Origin: Cupriavidus phytohabitans
GTDB taxonomy: Bacteria > Pseudomonadota > Gammaproteobacteria > Burkholderiales > Burkholderiaceae
DNA length: 64,000 nt
Assembly: GCF_000426345.1 (NCBI RefSeq)
Contig: NZ_AUFE01000002.1
Span: 62,001-126,000 of the forward strand
Direction of reading: 5' to 3'
Shown here: one piece after another, positions 1-11,647 of the stretch
Layout: each line of letters starts with the position of its first letter
Numbering within the stretch: the first letter of the stretch is position 1
Made by a program: the position numbers and the translations under genes
Notes under the pieces: model-generated
What the model was told of the DNA's origin: nothing
The model's input: only the letters and a program-made list of their open reading frames with translations
The model's database searches: none

Positions 1-2704
<2,704 letters not shown>

Positions 2705-2754
2705 GGTTGAGACCTCTCGTCGTTGGTCCGCTGTCGTGGCTACTACGGCGGCCG

Positions 2755-5163
2755 CTACTGCATGGTGGTGTCCATGCCCACGCGCCGCGTGCCGACGCGC
2801 AAGGCGCGCGCGCCGCCGTCGCGGTCGGCACCGCCCAGCACGGTGGCGCGCCCCAGCTTCATCGCATCCAGCGTGACCGGCGCGGCCCGGTAGCCGATCA
2901 CGGCATCGAGCCCCAGCATGGCCTGCACGCCGATACGGAAGCGCGGCGCCACCGGCACCAGCGTGGCCTGCACGTGCGCCGGCACGTCGGCCTTGAGCAG
3001 CTGCGCCAGCGCGCGTGCCAGCGCCGGTTCGCGCACGCAGGCCGCGGGTACGAATACCGACAGCTTGTGCGCATAGACATGGAAGGGATCGCGCCACGGG
3101 TCCTGCGCGGTCTTGAGCTGCGTCACGCCGAGGCGCGCGCTTTCGTCCGCGCTTTTGTCCGGCCTGGCGGCGCCGTGGCGGCCGGCATGGGCGCGGCCGA
3201 CGCAGGGCTCGCAGTCATCGCCGCCTTCGCTGCCGGCAAGGGCCGGCAGCGGGCAGCCCGGCGTGGCGATGGGCGGCGCGCCCGCGCCCAGCCGGCTGCG
3301 GTTGACGATACGTTCGCCCCAGAGCCTGGCGTTGTCTGACAGCCGGCCAAAACCGAGGAACAGCCAGCGCCGCAGGATGTAGTGCTCCAGCAGCAGGCGC
3401 GGCGGGCGCCAGCGGAAGCGTTCGGGAATGTCGGTGGCGCACGGCACGCAGGGCGCCGCGCCGGCGCCGCTGTAGCCACACCAGCCGCACCAGCGCTGCA
3501 GGCCGAGAAAGAGGTAGAGCGTGTGCGTCAGCCCGCGCGGCGTGCCGCGCCAGGCAAACGCGCGCGCCGCGTGCCGGATGAACGCGCGTTGCCGCGCCAG
3601 CGGCAGCGCCGACAGGCCGCTGCCCAGCCCGAGCCAGCCGGCCAGGAAGCCAAGGAAGTCCTGGCGCCCGCCGGCAGGGGCCGAGAGCGGGTCGAACAGG
3701 CGCGCCTGCCCGTCGATCTGGCTTTCGATGTCGCGGAACTGGCGGTCGAACAGCGCCAGCCAGCGATCCGTGAACTCCGCGCTGACCGGCTCGGCGCCGA
3801 AGATTGCCGGCAGGTAGCGGCGCCAGCCGATGCGCGGGAAGTCGAGCGCCAGGCAGGCGAGCGACGGCGTCGCCGTGCCGTTGCCGTCCAGCCGCAGGCG
3901 CAGCCACAGGAAGCGCCCCGGGCGGGCCCGCAGCATGTAGTCGATGCCATCGAAGGCGGTGCTGCCGTCCGGCTCGGAATGCAGCGCCAGCGCCGGTTGC
4001 CAGTCTCCGCCTTCCAGCAGGTCGGCCGGTTGCAGTTCGGTTTCGGCGGTGAGCACGTCGATGGCGAGCCGGGTATGCGCGGGCAGGCTGGCGCCGAGGA
4101 TGATGCGGTCCCACACGCAGTCCGAGATGCCGCTGTCGAGCGCCTGCGAGTGCCACGTGCCGGTTGCGGGCCAGGCATCGGAAGGATCGTCGGGCGGCGC
4201 ATCCAGCAGCGTGCCGGACAGGTCGAACACGCACGGCGCGGCGCACGGCGGGCTGCACAGCGCGGACAAGTCGACCGAGCCATCGGCATGCACCGTCAGC
4301 GGCAGCGGCGCGAAGGCGCCGGCGAGGTCGGCCGGGCGCAGCGGCGGATCGAGCCGCCTGCGCGTGGCCGGTTCGTAGAACACCACCGCTTCGGCGCCAT
4401 CCGTGGCGACCAGCAGCCTGCCGTCGCAGGTGGCGGCCAGCGCGGCGATGGCGCCAAAGCCGTCGTGGCGCTCCAGCACGCAGCCGGACGCGGCGAAGCG
4501 CAGCAGCGCGCCGTGCATGCGGTCGCCGACCCAGAGGTCGCCATTGGGCGCCACCGCCAGCGCCGCGGGCTGCCAGTCGTCAAGCCGGCTGCCGGCGTTG
4601 CACGGCGGCGTTGCCAGCGGCGCGCGCCACACGCCGCGCGCGGCGCCGGTGGCGGCGTTGAGCACCCCCACGCGGCGTGCCGCGGGATCGGCCAGGTAGA
4701 GACGCCCGCAGCTCGCGGCCAGCGTGGCCGGGCCCGCGGGCAGCCGCGGATCCTGCGGGCGCAGGCAGAAGGCGTCGGTGAACGCGCAGGCGCAGGGGTC
4801 GAAGCGAAGCAGGCGGCGGCCCCTGGCATCGAACAACAGCAGCGCCTGCTGGCAAGGGCCGAGCGTAGCCAGTGCCAGGTGCCGCGGCAGCACCAGCCCG
4901 CCGAAGCTGCCGCTGGCTTCCGCCAGCGTGCGGCCGGAGCCGGGCAGCGGCAGCAGCGTCAGCGCGCCGCATTCGCCGAGCGGGCCGATGGCGGCCGGCG
5001 GCGTTCCCGGTAGCGTTTCCGGCAGCGCGCGCCAGCCGAGCCGGCCGTTGAGCACGAGCGTGTAGGGATCGTGCGGCGGGCGCGGCACCGGCGGCAGGTA
5101 GGCCGCATGCGAGGCGGGCCCGGCCTCGGGCGCACTGGCGGGCAGGGTGCAGGGCTGGTTCAT
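2755..5163 (-). CDS. eCIS baseplate protein, P2 gpI-like domain fused to a propeller-like N-terminus
   Basis: 802 aa. Residues about 1-290 contain repeated strands such as [20 protein letters not shown] and [16 protein letters not shown], typical of NHL/SMP-30-like propellers. From about residue 440 comes a phage tail gpI-like segment ([48 protein letters not shown]), the family named 'phage tail protein domain' in eCIS and tail-like clusters. A Cys-pair cluster (WCGWCGY, CVPC) follows near residue 560, and another pair (DDCEPC) further on. The start ATG overlaps the stop of the J-like gene by 4 bp (ATGA), indicating translational coupling. In Afp/PVC particles the corresponding Afp12-type protein completes the baseplate wedge; that role is inferred here by homology and order. 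Confidence 0.8.
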   Translation of the reverse strand: MNQPCTLPASAPEAGPASHAAYLPPVPRPPHDPYTLVLNGRLGWRALPETLPGTPPAAIGPLGECGALTLLPLPGSGRTLAEASGSFGGLVLPRHLALATLGPCQQALLLFDARGRRLLRFDPCACAFTDAFCLRPQDPRLPAGPATLAASCGRLYLADPAARRVGVLNAATGAARGVWRAPLATPPCNAGSRLDDWQPAALAVAPNGDLWVGDRMHGALLRFAASGCVLERHDGFGAIAALAATCDGRLLVATDGAEAVVFYEPATRRRLDPPLRPADLAGAFAPLPLTVHADGSVDLSALCSPPCAAPCVFDLSGTLLDAPPDDPSDAWPATGTWHSQALDSGISDCVWDRIILGASLPAHTRLAIDVLTAETELQPADLLEGGDWQPALALHSEPDGSTAFDGIDYMLRARPGRFLWLRLRLDGNGTATPSLACLALDFPRIGWRRYLPAIFGAEPVSAEFTDRWLALFDRQFRDIESQIDGQARLFDPLSAPAGGRQDFLGFLAGWLGLGSGLSALPLARQRAFIRHAARAFAWRGTPRGLTHTLYLFLGLQRWCGWCGYSGAGAAPCVPCATDIPERFRWRPPRLLLEHYILRRWLFLGFGRLSDNARLWGERIVNRSRLGAGAPPIATPGCPLPALAGSEGGDDCEPCVGRAHAGRHGAARPDKSADESARLGVTQLKTAQDPWRDPFHVYAHKLSVFVPAACVREPALARALAQLLKADVPAHVQATLVPVAPRFRIGVQAMLGLDAVIGYRAAPVTLDAMKLGRATVLGGADRDGGARALRVGTRRVGMDTTMQ

Positions 5164-7154
5164 GCATCCACCTCGCTGGTCTCGTAGCGGACGCTCAGCG
5201 CCAGCGCGTCGTCGGCCAGCCGCAGCAGCGCGCCGCCGCCGACCGGGACGTTGGCGCAGGCCGGGTAGTCGGTGTCGTCGAGCCGGAACAGCAGGTCGTC
5301 GACGCTGACCACGCCGGGCAGCAGCAGCCGGTGCACCACGCGCGAATAGTTGATGTCGCCGCCGAACGGCCAGCCGCTGCCGTCGGCGTCCGGCTTGCTG
5401 TCTTCGCCGCCGACCAGCGCATGGAAGTAGCGCCGCAGCGCCAGCAGCGCGGCCTGCTTGACCGCGGCCAGGTCGGCATCGCCGGCCACGGTGAGCGTGG
5501 CGGAGAGCCTGAGCAGCCGATAGGTCGGCGCCAGCACGTAGAGTTCGGTGGTGGCGAGACGGCGCTGGTCGAGCTGTGCGCAGACCTCGCGCAGCAGGCC
5601 TTCGGTGGGCTGCGGCGCGGGGTCGTCCAGCGGCCGTTGCGGGTCGCTGGCCTCGGGCACGACCACCACGCTGACCACGCCCGGCACCTCGACATTGGGG
5701 AAGGCCGGATGGAACAGCGGCAGCGCCCGCGCGCGCGCCACGCCGCCGACCTGGCGCGCATGCAGCTCGAAGTCGTCGCGCGTGACGGCGCGCTCGTGGC
5801 TCTTGAGCGTGGCCGCGGCCCGATCGCGTGCGGCTTCCAGCGTCTCTTCATCGGCGCCGCCGAAGGCGGGGAACAGGTTGCCCACGCCCTCGGTGTCGAT
5901 GCCAGGCAGGCTGCCGCGCAGCGTGGAGATCAGCCCGGCGCCGACATTGCCGTGCGCGCCGCCGCCCACGCGGTAGCGCCGCGCGACGATATTGGCGGGC
6001 CGGTTCGGGTTGGCCACCGGGATGCGGCCGCCGATGCCGTGGAAGCGGATTTCTCCGGTGGTGCGGTTGAGCACGTAGTGCGCATCGTCCGGCCCGGAGG
6101 CGAGGAAGTCCGCTACCTCCTGCCACGGTTGCAGCCCGTCGCCTTCGTCGACCTCCAGCGCCAGGCTGCCGGCCAGCACCGGATGCTGGGCGAGCTGGAA
6201 CACCTGGTCGGGCATGCCGGTGCTGCGCCCGACGATCTCGGCGTCGACCGACTGCGCGGCGATCGCCGGGACGGTGTTGGTGCGCACCGCCAGCAGCCGC
6301 GGCGGGCGCTGGTAGGCACCGCCGGCCAGCCGCGCGCGCAGCCAGTAGCGCGGCGCGGCCACCTTGCCCAGCACCGCGCGCTGCGGGCCGTTGCGGGGTG
6401 CGGCGCCGAGCAGCACATGGCCGCTGCGGGTGAGGGCGGCGGTGTCGTCGCGCAGCGTGTCGAGCGGGTACCAGTCCTTGCCGTTCCAGTATTCCCACGC
6501 CAGCGTCGCGGGCGGCGCGGTGGCCAGCGGGCTGTCGACATAGAAGGGCGCGCGCGCGTCGCGGCGGGCGATCCATACCGCCAGGTCGATCGGCACGCCG
6601 GGGAAGTCCAGCGGGGAGTCGAAGCCCAGCATCAGCGCGTTGCCCACCCGCACCGCCGGCCCGAAGGCGAGGAAGCCGGCCTGCACCTCCGCATTGGCGG
6701 CGCTGACGTCGGTGGTCTGCAGGCCAAGGTCGACCTGCACCGCGTCGAGCCGGGCGCTGAGCGCGATCAGTGCCTTTTCGGTCTCGAACACCACGGGCCG
6801 CTCTTCACCCGGCACTTCGGCCGCAACCTGCGTGTGCAGCGGCACGATCAGCGTTGGCTCGGCGTAGCTCGCCTGCACCGGGAAGCTCAGCTCCGCGCGG
6901 GCCGGCCGCGCCGGCAGCAGCTCGATGCCGAGCAGCTCCAGGAACTTCAGGTAGTTCAGCTTGGGCACGCGCCCAAGCCGCGCGATCAGCAGGTCACTCA
7001 TCCACGCCATCAGCTGCACCACCGCCATGCCGGGCTCGTTGTCGTTGACGTCGTCCCACTCCGGGGTGTAGCGCGGGATGCGCGCGCGCGCCTCCGCCAC
7101 CAGGTCGGCGTAGCGCCTGTCGTCGATCACCGGGTATTCGTTCCTGAGCGGCAT
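5160..7154 (-). CDS. Putative baseplate assembly protein, J-like (Afp11 type)
   Basis: 664 aa. The N-terminus (RIPRYTPEWDDVNDNEPGM, then VQLMAWMSDLLIARLGRVP, LKFLELLGIELLPA) is the signature of the J-like putative baseplate assembly protein family found in eCIS. The middle holds beta-rich domains, and the C-terminal half contains the segment YRVGGGAHGNVGAG and HERAVTRDDFELHA typical of baseplate J proteins. In the assembled particle this protein forms the wedge that links sheath contraction to the hub. It lies 10 bp downstream of gp25 and overlaps the gpI-like gene by 4 bp, the canonical gp25-J-I order of contractile tails. Confidence 0.92.
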   Translation of the reverse strand: MPLRNEYPVIDDRRYADLVAEARARIPRYTPEWDDVNDNEPGMAVVQLMAWMSDLLIARLGRVPKLNYLKFLELLGIELLPARPARAELSFPVQASYAEPTLIVPLHTQVAAEVPGEERPVVFETEKALIALSARLDAVQVDLGLQTTDVSAANAEVQAGFLAFGPAVRVGNALMLGFDSPLDFPGVPIDLAVWIARRDARAPFYVDSPLATAPPATLAWEYWNGKDWYPLDTLRDDTAALTRSGHVLLGAAPRNGPQRAVLGKVAAPRYWLRARLAGGAYQRPPRLLAVRTNTVPAIAAQSVDAEIVGRSTGMPDQVFQLAQHPVLAGSLALEVDEGDGLQPWQEVADFLASGPDDAHYVLNRTTGEIRFHGIGGRIPVANPNRPANIVARRYRVGGGAHGNVGAGLISTLRGSLPGIDTEGVGNLFPAFGGADEETLEAARDRAAATLKSHERAVTRDDFELHARQVGGVARARALPLFHPAFPNVEVPGVVSVVVVPEASDPQRPLDDPAPQPTEGLLREVCAQLDQRRLATTELYVLAPTYRLLRLSATLTVAGDADLAAVKQAALLALRRYFHALVGGEDSKPDADGSGWPFGGDINYSRVVHRLLLPGVVSVDDLLFRLDDTDYPACANVPVGGGALLRLADDALALSVRYETSEVDA

Positions 7155-7164
7155 GATGCTGGCC

Positions 7165-7563
7165 CTAGACGTAGGATTCGTTGATGTAGAACGGGTACAC
7201 CAGGTTGGCCAGCGCGTTGTTGGCGCGGATGCGGTAGTCGATGCGGATCAGCAGCAGGCTCGGCTGCGCGGGGTCGAAGTCGGCCGTCACGGCCAGTACG
7301 TCGATGCGCGCTTCCCACAGCGCCAGCGCCTCGCGCACGGCGTCGACCGCCTCGGTGCGCGTGGTGGGGTCGTTGGGCGCGAACAGCAGGTCGTGGATGG
7401 CGCAGCCGAACGCGGGCAGCATCACGCGCTCGCCCAGCCGGGTGCCGAGGATCAGGTAGATCGACTCTTCGATGCGCTGCCCGGCGCGCGCCAGCGCCAG
7501 CCTGCCGCGCGGCGTGACCGAGAGCGGGAAGGCCAGGCCGGTGCCGAGGAAGTCGGGTTTCAT
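7165..7563 (-). CDS. gp25-like baseplate wedge protein (Afp9 type)
   Basis: 132 aa, the usual length for the gp25/W family. The hallmark EESIYLILGTRLGERVMLP followed by FGCAIHDLLFAPND is clear, as is the C-terminal strand IDYRIRANN. In contractile tails gp25 sits at the sheath-baseplate junction and nucleates sheath polymerisation by donating a sheath-like handshake strand. The gene starts 1 bp from the end of the preceding helical-protein gene and is followed 10 bp later by the J-like gene. Confidence 0.92.
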   Translation of the reverse strand: MKPDFLGTGLAFPLSVTPRGRLALARAGQRIEESIYLILGTRLGERVMLPAFGCAIHDLLFAPNDPTTRTEAVDAVREALALWEARIDVLAVTADFDPAQPSLLLIRIDYRIRANNALANLVYPFYINESYV

Positions 7564-7564
7564 G

Positions 7565-8329
7565 TCAGCCTCCCAGCGCGTCGGCGACCAGCTGCAGCGC
7601 CTTGGTCAGTTCGTCGAGGGTGGTGACCACGTTCTGTAGGCTCTCGATGTCCTCGGCCGAGCCGATGGCGGGCGTCTTGATCGGGTCCACGCCGGCAATG
7701 CCCATGAAGGGCTCGGCCAGCGCCAGCAGCACCAGCACCGGGTCGATCGCCGACATCATGTGCTGGGCCGAGGCATTGGCGTTGGCCTGTGCGCATTCCA
7801 GCGCCGCCATCAGCTCGCTGTTGCCCTCGGCCTGCGCCGACGAGATCTGCAGCGCCAGCCCGCCCATCACCGCCAGGATGCTCTTGAGCTGGCCGACGAT
7901 GCACTTGAGCAGCTTGATGATCAGCAACAGGATGTCGCGCACGAAGGGAATCATCACCGCCGGGGTCGGCACCGCCAGGCAGGGCAGCACGGCCTCGGCC
8001 GCCTGCAGGAATTCCGGCACCACCTTGATCAGCGTGGGCGGGTCGGGCGGACCCAGCGCCTTGACCACGTCGATCAGCGGCTTGATCAGCTTGAGCACCT
8101 TCACCAGGCACTCGATGCTCGCCATCACCGGCGCCAGCTGCAGCACCAGCGAGAAGTTCAGCGAGCAGTCGTCCGGAATGCCCTTGGTGATGTCGACGAT
8201 GCCCTTGAGCGTGCCGCCGGTGGGCAACTGGATCTGCGCGCTGCCAGGCTTGGGCAGCGGGATGCAGATCGGCTTCTGCAGTGCCTTCTGCAGGGAATCA
8301 GGCAGCGGTACCTCGATCGGGACGTCCAT
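7565..8329 (-). CDS. Hydrophobic helical eCIS-operon protein of unknown function
   Basis: 254 aa; I do not recognise the family. The N-terminus is Pro-rich (PIEVPLPDSLQK, ICIPLPKPGSAQ). From about residue 55 the protein is almost all helical with long hydrophobic stretches (APVMASIECLVKVLKLIKPL, MIPFVRDILLLIIKLLKCIV, AIDPVLVLLALAEPFMGI) and few charges, and it ends with a Glu/Asp/Leu helix. There is no signal peptide. It occupies the slot between the gpV-like spike and gp25, where many contractile systems carry a PAAR tip, but it has no PAAR-like sequence. Tip-associated factor, lumen cargo or membrane-active protein are all possible; none is demonstrated. A 9-bp tandem repeat lies just upstream. 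Confidence 0.8.
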   Translation of the reverse strand: MDVPIEVPLPDSLQKALQKPICIPLPKPGSAQIQLPTGGTLKGIVDITKGIPDDCSLNFSLVLQLAPVMASIECLVKVLKLIKPLIDVVKALGPPDPPTLIKVVPEFLQAAEAVLPCLAVPTPAVMIPFVRDILLLIIKLLKCIVGQLKSILAVMGGLALQISSAQAEGNSELMAALECAQANANASAQHMMSAIDPVLVLLALAEPFMGIAGVDPIKTPAIGSAEDIESLQNVVTTLDELTKALQLVADALGG

Positions 8330-8351
8330 GCTTGCCTCGCGGTGTCGTGTG

Positions 8352-8378
8352 TGCCGGATGTGCCGGATGTGCCGGATG
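8352..8378. repeat. 9-bp tandem repeat, three perfect units
   Basis: Three contiguous copies of TGCCGGATG occupy the 64-bp gap between the spike gene and the helical-protein gene, with decayed partial copies on both sides. On the coding (minus) strand the array lies in the untranslated spacer just after the stop of the spike gene. Confidence 0.85.
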
Positions 8379-8393
8379 TGAATGTGCCGCGCT

Positions 8394-8906
8394 TCAGATC
8401 GGCCCGCCGGTGGGCCGCACCAGCCGGTCGTTGATGGTCACGCTGCCGACCGCGTTGAGCGCCAGCGCGCCGCGCGTGTTGATGCTGATGTGCGTGTTGG
8501 TCATCACCACGGTATTGCCATGCGCGTCCTCGATGATCAGCGCGCCCTTGTTGCCGGCGGCGGGGGTCGAGTCGACCATGCGCAGCGCGTGCCCGTTGCG
8601 CGAGCGGATCATGCGCTGGCGCTCGTCGCGCGACGGCGGGCGCTGCCGCGGGTTCCACAGGAAGCCGATCACGTACGGGTGGTCCCACATGCCCTGGTCG
8701 AAGGCGAGGATCACTTCGTCATCCACCTCCGGCATGAAGAACGCGCCCCGGTCGCCGCCGGCCATCGGCGCGGCCACCGGCACCCAGCGCTGTTCGGGGC
8801 CGGACAGCCACGGGTAGTTGACCTGAATGCGGCCCAGGCGCTCCGGGTCGCGCACGGCGATCACCTTGCCGATGACGATGCCTGCACTGCGTTCGCTGCG
8901 GTTCAT
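8394..8906 (-). CDS. gpV/gp5-like spike protein with OB fold
   Basis: 170 aa. The N-terminal part (GIVIGKVIAVRDPERLGRIQ, YPWLSGPEQRWVPVAAPMAG, FFMPEVDDEVILAFDQG, YVIGFLWNP) is the OB-fold of the gpV/VgrG/gp5 baseplate spike family. The C-terminal 70 residues are short beta repeats (ALIIEDAHGNTVVM, NTHISINTRGALALNAVGSV) expected to form the triple-stranded beta-helix needle. Afp8 of the antifeeding prophage carries both gpD- and gpV-like parts in one chain; here the gpV-like part is a separate gene overlapping the gpD-like gene by 4 bp. Confidence 0.9.
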   Translation of the reverse strand: MNRSERSAGIVIGKVIAVRDPERLGRIQVNYPWLSGPEQRWVPVAAPMAGGDRGAFFMPEVDDEVILAFDQGMWDHPYVIGFLWNPRQRPPSRDERQRMIRSRNGHALRMVDSTPAAGNKGALIIEDAHGNTVVMTNTHISINTRGALALNAVGSVTINDRLVRPTGGPI

Positions 8907-10147
8907 GGGGTGCCTCCGGGGGCGAGTTGCTGGCCGGTGTCCGGGTCTTCCCGGCGCGCCGTGAACTTGGTGACATAGCCGCTGGCGTTGATCGTGTGCG
9001 TGGTCTCGGTGACGAAGTACTCGCCCGACAGCCGCGCGCCGATGCCCTGGATGCTGACGTGCGAGCCCGCCCGCAGCCGCGGCAGGCCGACCACGCTGGC
9101 CTGGATCTTGACCAGCTCCTGGGCGTGGCCCGTCAGGATGTCCAGCGCCAGCTGCCGGGCTTCATTGCGGGTCGAGACCGGGCGCGTCACCACGCGCTCC
9201 TCGCGCGGGTCGCACTGCCTGACGATCTCCAGCAGGCGCGGGTTGCGCCGCAGGAAGCGCGGGTCTTCCAGGTCCGCGGTTTCCTCGATGGCGCGCTGGC
9301 CGGCGCGGTCCCAGCCGCGCACGGTCACCTTCTTGACCTGGTTCGCGGTGGTCAGCGTGGCCTTCAGGTCCATCAGCCCCGCGCCCCAGTCGAGCCGGTA
9401 TGGGGTCGGGCCGCCTTTGGTGGACGGGCCGAAGTAGAGCCGGTCGCTGCCGTCGGCGGGATCCTGCTCGACCGTCACCACGTAGCCGCGGATGCGCGCG
9501 CGCCGCCACAGGAAGTCGATGTCGTACTCGTTCTTCTGCCCGACAAAGACCAACTGCGGCTCCTGCTCGGGATCGGTGCGGATCGGCATCGGGATGCGCC
9601 GCGCGTCCTGGCCGCTGTTGCGCCAGTCCGGATCGGTCAGGCCCTCGAAGCTCCTCGCGATGGCGCTGTCAGTGGTGTCGTGCCAGTTGCCGTCGTAGCG
9701 CTTGCGGCGCAGCCGGTGCAGCCGGTTCAGGCCGCGCACCGCCAGCGTGTGCGGCCCGCCGATGGAAAAGGTCGGCTCCATGGTGGTGAAGTTGCCGGTC
9801 AGCATCTCCACCATTTCGCTGGCATAGCCCATCCGGATGCGGACCACCTTGGAGCAGGGCTCGAACAGTGTCTCCAGCTCATGCATGGTGGCGTCGGCCG
9901 CGCTCTTGCTGTCGTCCGAACCGATGTACTTGTAGCGGCGCCGCGCCGGATCCCAGTTGCCCACGGTCAGCTCGAAGCCGTCGATCTGGTCGATGTTGTC
10001 GCGGTAGGTGATGTCGACGATGTCGCGCAGCACGCTGTTCTCCGGCCGCACGCCGTCGATGCTCAGCTCGAAGCGCGGCACGCGGAAGCCCGCGATGCCG
10101 GTGCGGGCCGATTCGCGCGCGAGGGTCAGGTATTCGTCGGCGTCCAT
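8903..10147 (-). CDS. gpD-like hub protein (N-terminal half of an Afp8-type spike)
   Basis: 414 aa. The segments FRVPRFELSIDGVRPENSV, DNIDQIDGFELTVGNWD, FEPCSKVVRIRMGY, MLTGNFTTMEPTF and HTLAVRGLNRLHRL are those of phage late-control gene D / VgrG N-terminal domains, which trimerise into the central hub on the tip of the inner tube. The C-terminus (SGEYFVTETTHTINASGYVT) is the second hub barrel. It is translationally coupled to the spike gene by a 4-bp overlap and follows the LysM gene by 25 bp. Confidence 0.9.
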   Translation of the reverse strand: MDADEYLTLARESARTGIAGFRVPRFELSIDGVRPENSVLRDIVDITYRDNIDQIDGFELTVGNWDPARRRYKYIGSDDSKSAADATMHELETLFEPCSKVVRIRMGYASEMVEMLTGNFTTMEPTFSIGGPHTLAVRGLNRLHRLRRKRYDGNWHDTTDSAIARSFEGLTDPDWRNSGQDARRIPMPIRTDPEQEPQLVFVGQKNEYDIDFLWRRARIRGYVVTVEQDPADGSDRLYFGPSTKGGPTPYRLDWGAGLMDLKATLTTANQVKKVTVRGWDRAGQRAIEETADLEDPRFLRRNPRLLEIVRQCDPREERVVTRPVSTRNEARQLALDILTGHAQELVKIQASVVGLPRLRAGSHVSIQGIGARLSGEYFVTETTHTINASGYVTKFTARREDPDTGQQLAPGGTP

Positions 10148-10172
10148 GATCTGTCGGTGTCCACGGGCGGCG

Positions 10173-10877
10173 CTAGCGGATCGACGGCACCGTCAGCCGC
10201 AATCCCGCCGCCAGCCGGCGCGGGTCCTCGATGCCGTTCTCGTCGGCAATGGCGCGCCACTCGCCGGCGCGCTCGTAGTAGTCGCCGGCCACCGCGCTGA
10301 GCGTTTCGCCCCGCTGCAGCACGTGGGCGTGGCTGCGGTCGGGCGAGCTCGGGTTCTGCTTGCCGAGCTGCTGCTCGATCGGCCGCCACTCGCGCAGCAC
10401 CAGGTTGACGGTGGCACGCAGCGGGATGCCTTCCGGGCTGAACAGCGTGAAGCGGCTGCGCACGCTTTCGGCCACGCCGGTAAAGCTGGTGCGCCGCTGG
10501 CTGCCGCCCCAGGCCTTGCCAAGCTCGTTGCCCGGGAACTGGTCGTTCCAGATAAAGGTGACGATGGGGGGCGCATGCAGCGCGGGAATCAGCTTGACCA
10601 ACTGGTAGTACTTGTCGGTCTCCCTGGTCACGGACTCCGCGCCGATGCCCATGCCCTTGTCGGTGCTGTCGCAGAACAGCTCCAGCGTCAGCTTTTCGGC
10701 ATTGCCGCGCACGAACTGCTGCAGCGGCGCGTCCAGCCCCGGAATGCCGATCTCGGCCAGCTGCACCTGCTTGTCAAATTGCAGCTCGGTCGGGTTGAAC
10801 TGCACCGGGTAGGTGATGGTGTTGGCGGGCTTGGGCCCGACCTGCACCTTGAACTTGCCCTTGGCCGGAATCGTCAT
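10173..10877 (-). CDS. LysM-domain tail/hub protein (Afp7 type)
   Basis: 234 aa. The N-terminal 160 residues (YPVQFNPTELQFDKQVQ, LTLELFCDSTDKG, PIVTFIWNDQFPG) match the contractile-injection-system peptidoglycan-binding/LysM tail protein family. Residues about 183-234 form a LysM motif (HVLQRGETLSAVAGDYY, WRAIADENGIEDP, GLRLTVP). Such proteins bridge tube and hub in eCIS and R-type particles; the LysM here is likely structural as in gp53/Afp7 (inferred). Confidence 0.88.
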   Translation of the reverse strand: MTIPAKGKFKVQVGPKPANTITYPVQFNPTELQFDKQVQLAEIGIPGLDAPLQQFVRGNAEKLTLELFCDSTDKGMGIGAESVTRETDKYYQLVKLIPALHAPPIVTFIWNDQFPGNELGKAWGGSQRRTSFTGVAESVRSRFTLFSPEGIPLRATVNLVLREWRPIEQQLGKQNPSSPDRSHAHVLQRGETLSAVAGDYYERAGEWRAIADENGIEDPRRLAAGLRLTVPSIR

Positions 10878-10889
10878 GGCGTGGCTCCG

Positions 10890-11123
10890 TCAGTCACCGG
10901 TGGATGCGCCGGACCCGCCAGACCCAGTTTCGCCTTCCATCCAGTCCAGGTAGCCGTTGCGGGTCGAGGTCTCGCTGGCCACCTGGCGCTGGTGGGCCAG
11001 CATCTGCTGCACCGCTGGCAGGATCGCCGCGACGATGCTGCGCACGGTCTGCTCGGACAAGCCGCCGGCGCCGTCGACGATGCGCACGCGGCTGACCACG
11101 CTTTCGATGATGACGTCGCTCAA
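10890..11123 (-). CDS. Small Afp6-like eCIS protein (DUF5908 type), TTG start
   Basis: 77 aa, reading SDVIIESVVSRVRIVDGAG then TVRSIVAAILPAVQQMLAHQ and ending in a Gly/Ser tail. Size, position (between the second tube gene and the LysM gene) and the opening IESVVxRVRI pattern match the small Afp6-type proteins of eCIS operons. No ATG or GTG is suitably placed; a TTG at 11123 overlaps the stop codon of the tube gene (TTGA) and has GGAG a few bases upstream, so coupled initiation is the best model. Function of the family is not established. Confidence 0.75.
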   Translation of the reverse strand: MSDVIIESVVSRVRIVDGAGGLSEQTVRSIVAAILPAVQQMLAHQRQVASETSTRNGYLDWMEGETGSGGSGASTGD

Positions 11124-11647
11124 AACAGGCTCCCGATGGCTTCGGCGGCCGCGCCGCCCAGCTGGTAGAGGCCTTCGTGGGTGATGGTGACGGCTTCGAC
11201 CGCCACCGCGCTTTGCTGGGCATTGAGCTGCGGCCCGCTGTACTTGGTCGGCAGGCCACGGCGGAAGCCCCAGACGGTGTGCGGCTTGTGGCGCGCGTCG
11301 CACAGCGTGATCAGCCCGTCCTTGCGCTTGCCGGCGCCCGCCGTGAAGGCGTAGAACCAGTCGAACAGCTCGGTGCTCCTGGTCACGCCGTGGCGCAGCA
11401 CGATCTCGGTATTGCGGATGCGCTTGGGGAACTTGAGCACGGTACCGTTGAGGCCGCCTTCCATGTAGTCGTCGGTCTCCATCGTCATCTCCAGCCCGCT
11501 GCATTCGCTGAAGCCGGCCACCGGCGCCGGCATCAGCGGCGACAGCGCGATGCGCGTCACGGCCGAGCCGGTGGAGGCGGTCGAGTCGTACAGCGTGACC
11601 AGGAAGTTGAAGCCGAGCAGCGGGTCGCGGCGGGTGGCTAGGCTCAT
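11120..11647 (-). CDS. gp19-like tail tube protein, second copy (Afp5 type)
   Basis: 175 aa. The core GFSECSGLEMTMETDDYMEG, FPKRIRNTEIVLRHGV and the closing VEAVTITHEGLYQL are diagnostic of T4 gp19-like tube proteins. This is the more divergent of the two tube paralogues in the operon, and by analogy with Afp5 probably forms the ring adapting the hub to the main tube. Its ATG overlaps the stop of the second sheath gene by 4 bp. Confidence 0.9.
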   Translation of the reverse strand: MSLATRRDPLLGFNFLVTLYDSTASTGSAVTRIALSPLMPAPVAGFSECSGLEMTMETDDYMEGGLNGTVLKFPKRIRNTEIVLRHGVTRSTELFDWFYAFTAGAGKRKDGLITLCDARHKPHTVWGFRRGLPTKYSGPQLNAQQSAVAVEAVTITHEGLYQLGGAAAEAIGSLF

